Notes: a model not told the origin generated them from the letters alone. Shown: positions 1-12,145, counted from the stretch's first letter. The stretch is 64,000 nt of DNA from Mesodorylaimus sp. YZB2_4 (GCA_030248295.1 JASANH010000666.1:78721-142720); one strand, 5' to 3'. Numbers and translations: made by a program.

Positions 1-1417
1 CTTTACCAGATTTCTAAGGTCACGCAGGTAATCGGCTTCTATCTTATCTGGTGTTTTAGTCCTAGTTTGTAATTCCTAAAGCCATATTGCTACTTAAATC
101 GGATTTGACAAATTATTAAATAAAAACGCTTCGGCATTATCATAGAAATTTTTAGCATTTGCTTCTGCGCTACGAAAAACTTCCAGAGCCCTGCTTTTCA
201 AACATTTTTTCTATTCCAAAAACTTTTGGGCATGGTTTAGGCCATACACTAAGTCTGCCTGATACTCAAAATCCTCAAACCAATAAAGAACATCTCGCTC
301 TCCGTTGTCAACGGGTTAGTGTCCCAAATGCGATAGAATGGTTGATATACTATTGCTCGCAAAACTTCTGCCATGACTGATGATTATTAGATTGACAATC
401 AAGAACGTCGGGTTTTGACTGATCGGTTATGATGAGTACACGGGTTTTGGCCCAGTACGGTTTGCTAACCTCAGTTAACAGTTGTGCTGCCCGCCTGAGT
501 GAACAACCACAGTGTCCTTGGGACTGCCTGGGTTTATTGTGTGATTGCAGACTGCCTCAGAATACTCAGTAACCGATTGCGGTTTGCCTGAGTTGATTGC
601 CAATCTTTCTCCCCTGGTAAGACCTGAGCAGCCCCCAAATGTGATTTGGCTTGGATTGAGAACGTCTAGGGGTTTGGTTCATTGATTACCACACTACATA
701 AGAGATTTATTGCTCACGGGTGACTGGCCGTTGATACGGGTGGTATCGTTTGAATGACCGCTTGAATGGCACAACCATGACTGATCGTCGAAACATTTAC
801 TGAATAATGCCGCACGAATGCCGAACGAAATTGAACAGACTCCCTTGCACATGAAAATGCGCCCCCTTATATACATTTCGTAATACACGTGCCTATAGAG
901 TACAAGGTCAGACAAACAATGTCATAAAAGAAAAACCAGTATGCTTAGCACAAAATCTGATGCACGCGTGTTAGATCTGGAAACATTTCTGGTTCCTGTC
1001 GCTTGGCCGCTCATGAACTTTGATCCATCTCAGAAACTGGCGCGGCCTCGATGTGGGTGCAAGAAACAGGAAAAATGTGCAAACACCAGAACTGGCGGCA
1101 AATTTAAATACGGATGCTTCGTCACAGCAAGGCTGCATCGATAATCTGGGAGCCCACCTTACAGGACCTGGCTGTACCGCCTATAATGAAATACCATCTA
1201 CCATGCCAGACCAAGGTCGATGGACTCACATTGAAGCGCCAATGCGAGCGCGCTTTTCAGAAGAGCGAGGTCTTGCTCTCCAAGAGTTGGAATTCATGAA
1301 CCGCTCGTAGAAAGAAGGCGAAAGCGCCAAAGTTTATGACAACGCACTAAAGGAACTATCGAAAAACGTGTACCGTTATGCCACAGCTAATGTCTGCAAC
1401 CGCACAGCATCTCCCAG
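1..1417. other. No gene recognised
   Basis: No open frame here gives a recognisable domain, and no repeat structure stands out beyond loosely similar CTGCC(T/C)GAGT-like words around 480-600. It may be decayed transposon DNA, because the next kilobase is. Confidence 0.4.
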
Positions 1418-1519
1418 ATGATTGCCGAGGTCCTAACCAATTTCTCCCAGACCCGCCTAACCTCATTTTACCGCACCACTGAAAAACCTTTCACCCGTCA
1501 TTCACCCCATTCGATCCAA

Positions 1520-2150
1520 CCAAGCATTGTGGCTTTTGTCGAGCTAAAAATTATGCCTCTCGTAGCCATGAAGAGAGAGCAACTGTTTCAGAAAACTTCA
1601 GCCAGCCGCCACCCATTCACCAGTCCCGCATTCGGACATGAGAAGTCATCATTTTTGTAAGCTTTGCTAACGCACTCGGCATAAAACGGATGAATGCTTG
1701 CAATAGGGCGCCACCAATCGTCCAAGCCGCCGCCAACAGCACGATCCGCAATCAGCGCAAGGATGCCCCTTCTCCAGACACCAACCTGGTCAATTTTACT
1801 CCACTCGACCAAGCGCACCGAATGAATCCGCTACACTAAAACCACGTGTAAGCCATGATAAGTGTAGAAAGTCTGGCGGCGTAGGCCACTATGCGCGTGA
1901 CTGTCCGTCTCCGCAGGTCCTTACCGTCCCGCACACCATGCACCAGACACCTAATCCGCTTTCCTTTGTCTTGTGGCAGCAGCACGCCATCACCATCCCA
2001 ACCGTCGACGACCGCACTGTAGTCGCCTCCCATGTACCCAGCTTGTACAACCAGGAAGCCATCTACCTGGCTGCTTCATTCTATGGCCAAGTCGAGTTTA
2101 GCTATTTGAGGAATACCAACTTTTACTTTTTCACATTCCAGTATTGAGGT
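1520..2150 (+). pseudogene. Retroelement gag remnant with degenerate CCHC zinc knuckle
   Basis: Around 1866-1910 the plus strand reads CRKSGGVGHYARDC, the spacing of a retroviral-type CCHC zinc knuckle (C-x2-C-x4-H-x4-C) with the second cysteine replaced by serine. About 330 bp upstream another frame holds a CGFC cysteine pair followed by a histidine, which could be a second finger. Frames change and stops are frequent, so this is a fossil. Zinc knuckles of this kind bind genomic RNA in the nucleocapsid part of gag. No reverse transcriptase or protease follows before Helitron sequence begins, so the element type is not resolved. Confidence 0.4.
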
Positions 2151-2323
2151 TGCGATGTCTTGTGGATCCGAGGATGGCTCATAGGGATGTCAAATTAGGA
2201 TTTTCAGAGTGTGACAAGGCCAGATTATACTGTGTCGAGCCAAGGTGGCGTCGTGATCCGCAATATAATTTCTACTTGTTACACGCCTATCGAAGACGAG
2301 CAATAGCATCGGGTATTTGCTAG

Positions 2324-3466
2324 TTGATGTTGTGCACTGAAGCATTGCAATCTAAGACTGTAAGGGACATTCTGGATTTAGTGACTTCGGGTAACCGCGG
2401 ATTCGAGTGTTCGTTTAAAACTGTGTTTGGCCAGCTAAGAGGCAGAGCAGAGTGTTGGGCTGCCAGGCGAAAAGATTTGAAAGCCATGGTGAGCGACTTG
2501 GGCCTGCTCACCTGATTTGTGACCTTATCAGCTGCAGAGTATAAGTGCGATGACATGAAGGACTTGCTAGTGACAATGAATGAGGATCTGATTGACGTAA
2601 ACAACATGCGAGCGGGCGAGCGTTGTGTCATGGCTGCTGTGTACACGGCCAAGCATTTTAACAGACGATTCCTCAGTTTCTTTAACAATGTCGTTGAAGC
2701 TCGTGATGGGTCGCTAGGTGAAGTGATTGAGGTATTGGAGATACGAGTATCAGCAGCGCAGTGCCCCGCACATTTACATGGTTGTCTGGGTGGAGAATGC
2801 ACCAAAAAGAGAGTGAACTCCGAAGAAGAAATTCTGATTTTTATACAAAAATATGAGAACATTCGGGCTGCCAGACAAACGAGAAGACCCTGTGTTGTAC
2901 GATCCGGTCGTTAGACATCAGTGGCATACATGTAATCGGTACTGCAAGAAATTCAGAAAAGTCTTGCGCGGGTCTAACTTCATGTGCAGGTTCGACTTCT
3001 CCCGAGCACCAACGACTGATGCTATAGAGAAACCCAGTGCAAGGTTGCTGAAGAGATGCGAATGGCATAGGTGCCAGTGGGCTATAAGAGCTGCCAAGTA
3101 CCAAACGAGAAATCGGGTTAAACGACTACTCTTAGGCCATGTTGCGCTTGTGGTGTCAAATATTGACGTGCAATTTTGCGGATATAAAAGTGAAGCCATC
3201 ATTACGTATATCGTATCGTATTTGACAAAGATAGAGACAGCAGCTTTGGACAAAGTGGTTAATTGATATTGGGAAGTGCAAGTCGGTTTAAGGTCAGCTG
3301 TTTAGCTTTGCTAGCAGATGCTTGTCGATGCGAGAATGCGGTATTCACGAGGCAATCGATATCTTTAGTGGGGTATCTCTGTTCGGAAAATCAAAATCAG
3401 TCATGTATCTGCCTGCCAAGCAACCGTCTGACAGAATGCGCAGGTTGCAAGGACAAAAGGAATTGA
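2324..3466 (+). pseudogene. Helitron Rep (HUH endonuclease) domain, broken
   Basis: Conceptual translation in consecutive frames matches the Helitron-like N-terminal domain: a leader with the RxxW..RR..L..M...LG segment (2324-2515), then FVTLSAAEYK and a stretch ending in AAQCPAHLHGCLGGE (2519-2790). The last of these is the expected position of the HUH motif (H-L-H). A cysteine-rich segment with CRFDFSRAP follows, then a YIVSYLTK stretch near 3200. In Helitrons this protein nicks and joins single-stranded ends during rolling-circle transposition. Stops at about 2514, 2900 and 3266 break the frame. The neighbouring helicase part is on the same strand, but its N-terminal half (Walker A region) is missing between 3466 and 3604. 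Confidence 0.75.
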
Positions 3467-3603
3467 AGGAATTGAGGGGAGATGACCATTTAGTCATTTA
3501 GTTAGTCATTTAGGATGTCATTTAGTCATGATGGGAGATTTTCCGCAACTAAAACCTCTCAAAGGCGATCGCTTATTTTGTAATTTAAAAAAATCTGCAG
3601 AGG

Positions 3604-4258
3604 ATGATCGGCTACATATACGCTAGCGATTTGTTGCTATGTTTGAATGCGTACAGAAAGCTAACTGAGAATAAAAGACAGCGCAGCTGTTTCATGCTAG
3701 CAGGCATTTCAGACAGACTGCTGGTAGGTGGAATGACTGAGCAAGATGTGCAAGTCTTGCATTCGAGATCGATAAGCTTGCACGACGATGATGCATTATA
3801 TATTGATCAACTGATCGATTCGTATTTAACTGTTCGGCAAAATGCGCTCAAGCTTGTCTGTCTGATGCCGAAACTGAGTATGTGCGAACAATTTAACAGA
3901 CGTATGCTCGATATCATCAGCACTGCAAAAACATATACGCTAAGAGCTATCGACGACTTTGAGCCTCCATTTAGAAGCGCAAAAGAATCTGAGGGATTGC
4001 ACAAGCTGTTGGCTGAATGTAAAGAAAAGTTGGTGACACGGCTGCTTTAGAAAGCGAAATGATGTTTACGGCTGGTGCCAGAGCGATGCAGCGCAGAAAT
4101 GTCGATGTTGAGGAAGGCCTTGTCAATGTTTCTCTTGGGACAAGGACTAGCATTTGCTTGCAAGGGCACCCTAATTATCACAGAGTATTGGTCATGTTTG
4201 ATTATATACACGAACCAAAACCTATTTGTCGTCCGCACGCGAAGTTTCCGCTAAGTGA
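3604..4258 (+). pseudogene. Helitron Pif1-like helicase, C-terminal part up to motif V
   Basis: The frame from 3604 to 4050 contains the linker typical of Helitron helicases: a leucine-rich stretch, then a CLMPKL...FNRRML segment like the Pif1 'PTN..VDEFN' region. The next frame (4059-4258) carries GARAMQRRNVDVEEGLVN, the strongly conserved Pif1/Helitron segment that precedes motif VI. The domain is a 5'-3' DNA helicase fused to Rep in autonomous Helitrons. A stop at 4050 and a frame change separate the two pieces. The coding match stops at 4258 where a 2.6-kb insertion begins, and motif VI resumes at about 6890. Confidence 0.75.
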
Positions 4259-4284
4259 CAACCCAGATTCCCAGCTCCACTAAG

Positions 4285-4515
4285 ATCCGCTGTGGATCCA
4301 CCAATATCTCCATGGATCCACTGATTTACATGCATTCCACATGGATCCATGCCATTCCATAATAAATCCACGTGGATCCAAGATCCATCCACGTCGATCT
4401 CTACTGGAATCAGGTGGATAATCCGTGGAGCTGCATGGATTCCATCTGTGGATTCCACAGTGGATTCACAATGGATCCAGATGTGGATTCTGATGGATCC
4501 ATATGGATCGACAGC
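4285..4515. repeat. Left array of TGGATCCA/TGGATTCCA words
   Basis: About 230 bp in which the palindrome TGGATCCA and close variants (TGGATTCC, GGATCCATG) recur every 10-25 bp. They are subterminal in the inserted element and mirrored by a similar array at its right end, which suggests protein-binding or fold-back ends. Confidence 0.8.
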
Positions 4516-6651
4516 GGAAAACATTAAGTTTATCCCGATATTGTATATATATATCCCAAAGCTACTGCATGTTGCATGCTGATAGTTCCAGGCTTGACGT
4601 ATGGGAATTTAAACAGTACAAGATAGGCTTGGACTCTAAGAACCATATTGTGTCAGTCAACGAATGATGCGGAGAGCGAGTCTCCTATTTTCCGGATGTT
4701 ACAACGCAAGACATTTCGAGATTGAGGTAGATGAATAAAACAAAATACACGTAGGGGGGACCCGACGGTACAGCCTACTACCCAGCTACCCCACCCGCCC
4801 ACAACAGCAGCGGCCGTAAAAGCGACTGCTTATGACAAAACAAAGATGGCGTTCTGTTTTTGAGTTTTCGCGGGAAAATGTGCGCTGGCTTGGCTTTGCT
4901 TTGCGTGCGTCTTGCCCCCATGCATCCGCTCGCTCCCGTTTTTCAAGGAAGGAAAGACAAAAAGAGAGATCACTTCATTTCATTAGCCCGTACATTTTCT
5001 TATCTCACGTCGGCATTGGATTAGATTTTAGAATTTGGTAATTTCAATTCCGTTATTTGTCGTAAGAAAACTTTGAAGAAATTTTGTTGATATTCGTCGG
5101 TTCGGCGCCATGTTTTCAACCAGCTTTGGTACCTTTTTGCAAGTTCGACGGTATTTACATATCACAATAAGTTTTTTTTTAGTACTAAATCGGTTTAAAA
5201 AGATGTAGGCCGATATTTAAGGAATCGTGTTCGAATATTATTTCCTGATCCTAATTTTTAAAGTGCAGTTTGCAGCCAGGACACCAACAAAAAAGCGAAA
5301 GTGATTCACCGAGCCAAGATCTGTGACGGCTGTAAGAAGGTAAAGTACGCTGCAGGCCGAAATTTCTGATTTTCTACTTTTACCTTGAGACCTGAATTCT
5401 TCTTTCAGGCTGCGCGAATTCGACTGGGTATATAGTTCGATGAATCGAATCAAATTTCTGAAACGGAACATGAAAGTTCTGCTCAAAGATGTCGATTTCC
5501 GGCATCCGATAAGTTCGATTTCGATCCTGTCTTGAATTACAGTAGTACAATATTATTTCGCTAGCTCGGCGTTTTTTGCGGCTGTCATTTATGGGCGTTA
5601 TCTTCTTGGCAAAAGTAAGTCTTGACTGGGGTCCTACCCGCAAAATCGGCCTAGGTGGTGTAGTTGTAATTTCAAGTGCTGGGTTGGACTTTGTCCATGA
5701 GCTTTGCCCCAACATGAAGGTCTGCCCCTAAAATTTTTAGAGTCGAGGCTTTATATTAAAGCGAGGATAATTTCACAGGTTTTTTTAAATATGTATGTAT
5801 ACTCTATGCAAAAACCATAACAAACTTGCAAACAGGTCCAAAAAATTGAATCGGTCAAAAAATGTTGGTGTACCTTAACACATTTTGAGACGTCACCTTC
5901 CATCAGGGTCATATAACACTGGAAAACTTGGGAAAATGAGAGAAAAAAGGGAATTGAACTCATCGGGTTTTGGAACTGATCCATCCCTCGCCGAGATAAT
6001 CTTTGCAGGCAGGAAGTCCGTGATCTGTCACTCTGCCTTCTTCAAAACTGGGCTTGCATCAGAGAGGAATCCTTATCCAATACATTTACAACACTCAATC
6101 AGCATTTGTAATTTATAGCTCATATATTTTTAGCCTAACAGAGCTCGTGGCGTGGGGATTCGTGCCCAATATTTGATTCGTCAATGTTATGCTGGGACTC
6201 TGTCAATGCCGGCATACAATGCAGTAAGGCTTAGAGTGAGTTCTTTAGATTTCTCAGTGCTGATAGTGTTTGCTTGCAGAGTTCTTTAATGGACGAGGTC
6301 AACGTTTGGAAACTTACGATCAGAACTCACTGGGCCAGGTAATTACAATCGGCAGCGCTAGACCTAACGGCGTGAACACTTACTGGCCATAGCGAAGAAG
6401 CATTTAGACTGTCCAGACAATGAATTTTTCACACTTACGTCTGTAAGTGCATTCAAAAGTTTTGTAAACCGATTTTATGCATAGCTATGACTTGGCTCTG
6501 GCGGTTGGTGTCATATATGCTTCAAGTTTTATTCAATGTTATGTGCTATCTAGTCTTATTTAGATGCTTGTTTACATGGGAGCAAAGTAAATGATTTTTT
6601 TGTCCAGAATACAAATTTCTGCAGGAAGGAGTGGAGGTGGAAACAGTGAGC

Positions 6652-6865
6652 ACCACCATGGATCCAAACGGAATGTTACCAATTCCATGTGGATTCCCCA
6701 TAGTTCTTCGTTGGATCCATGCGGATATTCGTCATTTCCATTGAGGATCCACGTGGAAAACCAGCTGTTCCATGGTGGATTCCATGTGGACAGCCGTGTG
6801 GATCTCCATGGAGGAATAGAGATTTGCACGTGGATTCCATATGGAATCCATGGTGGAACCTATAT
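6652..6865. repeat. Right array of TGGATCCA/TGGATTCCA words
   Basis: Counterpart of the left array, with the same palindromic vocabulary (CCATGGATCC, GTGGATTCCA, GGATCCACGTGG) in about 210 bp. It ends just inside the right inverted terminal 11-mer. Open frames across it are by-products of the repeat. Confidence 0.8.
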
Positions 6866-6881
6866 TTTAGGGAATCTGGGA

Positions 6882-7171
6882 AAGTGAAGTCGTTTTCAGT
6901 TCCCATGACTTTTAGCATGCGCTTTGACCATTCACAAGTGTCACAGACTGACTATGGAGTATGTGATGGTAGATGCGTGCAATTCTGTTTTCGAAGAAGG
7001 TATGACATACGTGGCTCTAAGCCAGTCACCAGGTTGAATAGGCTAGACTTGACGAATTTCGATCCAGCTCCTGTCGTTGCAAGCAAGCAAGTTATAAATC
7101 AAATCAATAAATTACAGTCGTTGTTCAATCCAGAAAGTGCTCTATGTACCACCTGTAGTAATCGGAAATAG
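6882..7171 (+). pseudogene. Helitron helicase motif VI segment after the insertion
   Basis: The frame reads SVPMTFSMRFDHSQVSQT, which fits the Pif1/Helitron motif VI pattern 'P...AFAMTINKSQGQT' with several substitutions. It therefore continues the helicase that stopped at 4258. The active-site K is lost (R/H instead of NKSQ), consistent with decay. The protein continues with a lysine/asparagine-rich tail to a stop at 7169-7171 and then toward the protease-like domain. Confidence 0.65.
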
Positions 7172-7372
7172 GCGGCGGTGACTGATCAAGACGAAAGACT
7201 TCCAGTTGCAAAATCGCAGAAACTGGAACACAAATCTTCTGAAAAGACTGCAAACGACCAGAGCAAATGTGCTGAAAAAGTGATCGACCGACCAAAACAA
7301 AAACATCAGCCGTAACAGAAGAAGTAACTATTAGGAAATATGCCTAGATAACTCAGTTTTTATTGGCCCAGA

Positions 7373-8264
7373 TTTATGAACAACGAACGCTACATCTGTT
7401 ATGCTAATTGTGTATTGCAAATAATGTTTTTTTGCCCGTTGCTGATAAGCTGCGAAAGGTTCATAATACAGATACGAATGTAATCAAGAAGCTATCAGTG
7501 TTATATTTGCAATATAGTAGTAGGTTAGCCACAAAAGACCATCGTTTATTATCCGCGAAGCAAGTTAATAAATGCCTCGGTGCTGGATTTCAAACGAGCG
7601 CGCAGCAATGTGCTTTGGAGTACTTGTGCGCCCTGTTAGACGGATTAGATTGCCAACAAATGTTCCAGTTGACAACTTCGCTGGTTAGACAGTGCCCAGT
7701 TTGCTTGGCTGTTTTAAATGGGCACAAAAAGGTGGCAAATACATTGCCCTTGGGAATTTTCCAAAACACAGACAGTTCGCAGATAGATTTTGGAGCGGCA
7801 GTAAGCAGCTGTGTGTGTTTAGAGTGTGCGTTCGAACATGTTGGTTGTGGGCATAAGCGTAGCATGGAATATCGCATAATAATCAATATGCAAAAATATA
7901 TAGTCGTAAACTCAGCTCGGCGTACAATGCAGAATGGAGTAGAAGTATTTGACGGTCGCAGATTTACTCGTTTCGATTGTTAGCAAATGTTGTCGGAGAT
8001 ACTATGTACCGTTTGACTTGTGCAGTTTACCATGAAAACACTGATACGACCACAGATCGATTGCATATGCTCGAGCAAGAGTGTATCAGTGACCTTCCCA
8101 CAGGAATTTTGCGGGGAGTTGCCAGTGCCCATGGGCACTACTATTCGATTAGTAGAAACGTCGATTACGGCTGGGTTCTATGCGGCGATGACGACGTGAG
8201 ACAATTGCAGATGTTTCCTAGCGATTTAGTCGATGCTGTATTTTTTGGTATGCGAGCGAGTTAG
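7373..8264 (+). pseudogene. USP-like (peptidase C19) domain downstream of the Helitron helicase
   Basis: Around 7377-7440 the plus strand encodes NNERYICYANCVLQIMFF, matching the cysteine box of ubiquitin-specific proteases (N-x-GN-x-CYMN-x-x-LQ). About 700 bp later another frame has GHYYSISRNVDYGWVLCGDDDV, the histidine box (GHY..y.r....W...DD..V). Between them are paired cysteines (CPVC; CVCLEC) and a long open frame (7408-7983). USPs remove ubiquitin from proteins. The order after the helicase, on the same strand and with similar decay, suggests it was part of the Helitron coding region or was captured by it. A frame change near 7440 and a stop near 7981 inactivate it. Confidence 0.65.
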
Positions 8265-9478
8265 GCAAAGTAGCCAAATTACTGACGGCTTACCTGTATT
8301 AGCAACAACGAATAATGTGCGACGTAACATGGCAAGAGTACCATATCTTAGGTATCATATCATATCTCAAGTATCTTTGATAATAACGAGATAAAAAACC
8401 TGCTACAGGCAGTAGGACAATGCACCTAAGGATTATTTGAAACATCGGAGCGGTCAGAAGCTAACAGAGAATGAAACTGTCGTTGATAATTTTGCATACA
8501 CTACTTATTGTTAGTTGTCTGCATACTTGGTAGTCGAAAGGGTGTATCACGTCCATAATGCGAGTATTACTGTGAATAAAATGTTTGCCGAATCACGCAA
8601 GCAGTACAGTTTATGATATTGAACAACATGATGATGTGAGAGCATGATATTGAGTGATGCAGAGGAGATATCTATGCAATGGAGATCGAGTTGCCAGGCG
8701 TAGTTGGTGGCCGAACATATACGTGAGAAACAGATTGTGGTATGAATAAACAAAGGCAATTACAATTCACGCAAATAGGCTATAGATTTTAGCACATGAG
8801 CATGTAGACAGAGAGAGACACTGACACATGTAAGCAATGAGGCTCAGATGGACATGGACATACACACGCACTGACCATCAGGGCCGACTGTGGCCTAAAT
8901 TTACTCCATCCTGCTACGGATGGAAAGTCGTCACAAAATTTATCTTATCGCATTAGCTGCCACATAAATATATACTGTATCTCCGATGTTTGCTAGTCGA
9001 TCCCTCCTGTGAAGTCGATTTATTTGCCACAGGTAACTCGATGTCCTTGTTTAAATCTTCTCTAGTCCTGTTCTTATTCCACTTTTCTGCTTAAAAAAGG
9101 AGCGACAAAACCAACGTGGCCTATGATATCGGCAACACTCTTAAAATCACCAGTTTTGTCGAATGCATTAGTCGAAGTGACCCGAGTATGGAACCAAGCA
9201 TATCTGTGTCACGAGAGTTAAAAAATTCAGGTAACATAGTTTTGTTCTCCCCTCAAACCACCACAAAAAGTAACAGAATTCATCCTGTCATTCATAGCCA
9301 TATGACGGTGAACCTTTTTGGGCAAACACGTGGCATCAATTCGTCTCATCGACGACGCCGACTCACGCATTCGAGTTTGGCTCAGTCGAAATCGATTTGA
9401 AAACTGGCGCTCGAATGTATCTCGAATGTCTGAATATTCGCTGCCGTGTTTAACTGACCTCACCAGCGAAAGATAGTA
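8265..9478. other. No gene recognised
   Basis: No recognisable coding frame, RNA gene or long repeat was seen in these 1.2 kb. It could contain the 3' end of the Helitron, but no CTRR terminus with a hairpin was found with confidence. Confidence 0.4.
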
Positions 9479-9967
9479 CAGTCGAGTTCACTTATAGTCA
9501 TACCGGATAATGTCACAGTCCGGTTATTATCAAAGGTTTCCAAGGTCTTGAATTTCTTCCCTATACTTTGTGTGCATATTGAGTTTGCTTATCATCATGG
9601 TGACTTTGGCTTAGTCCGCTTACTGTCACATAAATTTCTCGGCCAAGCGGATTAAGTATGACAAAATAGTCACATTTACACTCAGTCACATGTCAGTCTG
9701 AAAACGCGAAAAAACGCTTGAATGAAGGCGAATGGCACCTCTATGCTTCAGCTTTGATCTGACTGATCCCAATATTTTGGATTTCTCTGGTTACAAAACA
9801 GCGTTTCGTCTTCAAAAACGCTAGGATTATATGCAAATGATACAAAATGGCGATGAAACGCATGAAAATGAAGTTTTGGCCCTTTCAGAGTGTACTGTAC
9901 TTCAGTTTCAGTCACACTCCGGATGTTGTCACATTTTCTTCCAGAGCTTCCTAAGCGGACTAGACTT
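9479..9967. mobile_element. Possible pogo/Tigger-type MITE
   Basis: It starts TA|CAGTCGAGTTCACTTATAG and ends with AAGCGGACTAGACT near 9953-9966, an imperfect inverted match over about 15 bp. Repeated CCGGATAATGTCACA and GTCACA words lie inside both ends. CAGTCGA(G/A)... ends with a TA target are typical of pogo/Tigger elements. There is no transposase frame inside, so it would be a non-autonomous copy of about 490 bp. Confidence 0.35.
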
Positions 9968-10880
9968 TATATCGCTCACAAGCACTGGATAAGTATTCGA
10001 AAAACGATGGCTAGGCGGAATTTCACGGTAAGCGTGGGCCTTGAAAAGTGATATTTTACGCTTCACAAAAAGGGGAATAACGAAGGAGCCAATCAACGCT
10101 GCTTATGTACTTCACTAAAAGCAGCATCTTGGGATGAGGCGGAGTTTTTTTGACGGAGACTTTGCATTTTTGTTGCACATTCTTCTCCATGCTTGTCGCA
10201 CAGTTACTCTGGTCACTTTTTTGTGCTATCGGATGAGATTAGGGGGCGGGGGTGGTTAAAGACGGAGTACACTCTACATCGCACATTCGAAGTCCGAAAA
10301 AAAAATTCGAATTTTTCAAACAGCATCCAAAATCACTGCGTGTTGCATAATGTTTTCGAATTTCACGCGCTGGATCCCAAGAAAAATGGAGAAACGCATA
10401 TTTTTTCAAACTTTCGCGATACCGTGTGCTTGACCAAGAGAACGTTGCGAGCGCGTCTAGACCAGTGCGCACACCGAAAATTTTTAAAATTTTTCCCCAT
10501 GTCTGCTAGAACAGCGAAGAAGAAACTGCCTGAGTCCGCGAAAGGAGATACCTGGCTTCAGTATCTCGTTGTCCTAATCAACAGTAAAATGGCGACAGGA
10601 GGATCTTATTTGGAAACGACTTTCCGAAATTCTGATTTTGATGAAGGAACAAGCTCAGATGACTTGGAGATCGAGCAGTCGATGCCTTGGTCAAGAGGCT
10701 ACGGTTTCAAACCAGCTTTGTGATAATTGTCGCGTCAGTACTCTACGAAATCTGAAAGAGGCATTCTCTTGTTGTAAACTGGCCGCTTGCGCAGCCATAC
10801 AACAAAAGATCGACAAAAGATTGGAGAATCTGTCCGTGTCGTCTTGAATACCTTATTTACGAGCTGTTGCTTGGCTGGCT
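9968..10880. other. Intergenic; only a weak open frame
   Basis: A plus-strand frame (10193-10723) is open but shows no recognisable domain. Its C-terminal part (from the methionine at 10499) is acidic and of plausible composition. I do not call it a gene. Confidence 0.3.
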
Positions 10881-10884
10881 CCTG

Positions 10885-11775
10885 CATACTAGGCGCGTGG
10901 ACGCGTGCGGGCGTGCGAGCGCGCGTGCGTGAACGAAAATTCAGGTTATACTTCACGCGTGAAAGCCAGCGTGGGCGCGTGCGTGAAGATGGCGCGTGCG
11001 TGAGAGAATGGGGGGGAGGGGGTCGCGTGAACACGTGACGCCCTCCCTCTGCAGTCTTCTATATTATCTAATCTTAATCGCTTAGCCCCGCAGCGTGGTC
11101 AATCCACCAAGCATTTCATTTGAGTAGCCCTGTGCCCTGTGAGGGGACATTTGAAGTCTGAATTTATGCGGGAACATCTCACAAATGGTGAGACCTAAAA
11201 TAAACTTGAAAAAGGCGTTCGAAAGCTCATCATCTTGCGGTTCAATATATTTAAAATCTCTCTAAGACCACGTGTTAGGGACATATGGGCCAGATCGCTC
11301 AAGTACACATTTTTATGTGTATTTTCATAAGGAGGAGGTGAAAAGTATATTTGACTTTTGCATCACCATGCACTCATGGGGTACTTACTACTGAGCACGA
11401 AAAATAACGGGGTCAAATTTTCCACTTTGAAAAGTCTCGGTCGACCCTTGCAGAAACCATGTCTCAAAAAACTCATTAAACAGTAATCCATGACGTAGAT
11501 TTAACAAATTTGACAAAACCGTCGTATTGTTTAATAAATTCAACCTTTTTCTGAACTTTTTCCTTTTTACTACTGAAAAAACAAGTGAGATTCAAGGCTC
11601 CACGCGCGTGCGTGATTGATCCAGGAAAAGTCATTTTGGTCCGCACGCCACGCACCGCGTGCACGCTTAGCGTTCACGCGACCATCACGCGAGCCCAACT
11701 TTTTCGACCGGCATACTTCGACGCAGCGCGTGGCGTGGCCGCGTGATCACGTGACCGACCACCACGCGCTATGAT
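10885..11775. repeat. Facing clusters of GCGTG and CACGC words
   Basis: Between 10885 and 11040 the plus strand is packed with GCGTG/GCGCGTGCGTG words. Between 11595 and 11775 it is packed with the complement (CACGC, CACGCG, TCACGTGAC). Together they form loosely inverted subterminal clusters around about 550 bp of unremarkable DNA, as seen at the ends of some DNA transposons. No transposase lies inside. Terminal repeats and target duplications could not be fixed. Confidence 0.45.
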
Positions 11776-11799
11776 GCTGGTTTGGCAGACGAGCAAAAA

Positions 11800-12048
11800 A
11801 TGAAAACGACAGAAAGGTTGATGCGCGAACAAGTGAATGAATTAGAAATAAGTCGTTTAATTCAACAACAACTACGAGAATTAGGAAAATGGATCGAAAA
11901 TCGAACTTGGTATCAACGCCATGTCAACGCCCTTCCTCCGAGCGTGAAATTTGGAATTGATGGTTGGTACCAAGACGGAAATTATGAGTCAGAGAACGAA
12001 ACATCTGATAACGAATATGATGGTCCGTTGCCAAATCCAGAGGCTTGA
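11800..12048 (+). CDS. Small hypothetical protein
   Basis: An 82-codon frame starts at the first in-frame ATG (11800) and ends at 12048. It is helical and charged at the N-terminus (ERLMREQVNELEISRLIQ), has a tryptophan- and proline-containing middle, and an acidic tail (ESENETSDNEYDG). I do not recognise a family. It lies directly right of the CACGC cluster and left of an inverted-repeat element, so it could belong to a transposon. The frame stays open 18 codons upstream of the ATG, so it might be an exon instead. Confidence 0.3.
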   Translation: MKTTERLMREQVNELEISRLIQQQLRELGKWIENRTWYQRHVNALPPSVKFGIDGWYQDGNYESENETSDNEYDGPLPNPEA

Positions 12049-12145
12049 AAAATTAAACACGATCTGTTGTTTTTTTTTAATTTCCATTGGCGTTGCTGTG
12101 ATGTTTTGCAGGGACGAGAAAATTTTTGTACCGTTGGGGAGGTAT

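Larger units (their letters stand above)
4259..6881. mobile_element. Non-autonomous element with TGGATCCA-rich ends inserted in the Helitron helicase
   Basis: The Helitron helicase reading is interrupted exactly here. Both borders carry an inverted 11-mer, CCCAGATTCCC at 4262-4272 and its complement at 6870-6880. Just outside is AAGTGA on each side (4253-4258 and 6882-6887), a possible 6-bp target duplication. Inside each end lies about 220 bp packed with TGGATCCA-like words. The interior (4520-6650) shows no transposase or other recognisable protein, so the element is probably non-autonomous. The superfamily is not identified. The duplication assignment is tentative because 1-3 extra bases lie between it and the inverted 11-mer. 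Confidence 0.6.

Noticed and set aside
6572..6918. Proteins read from the TGGATCCA arrays
   Set aside because: Tryptophan/proline/histidine repeats are by-products of the palindromic words.
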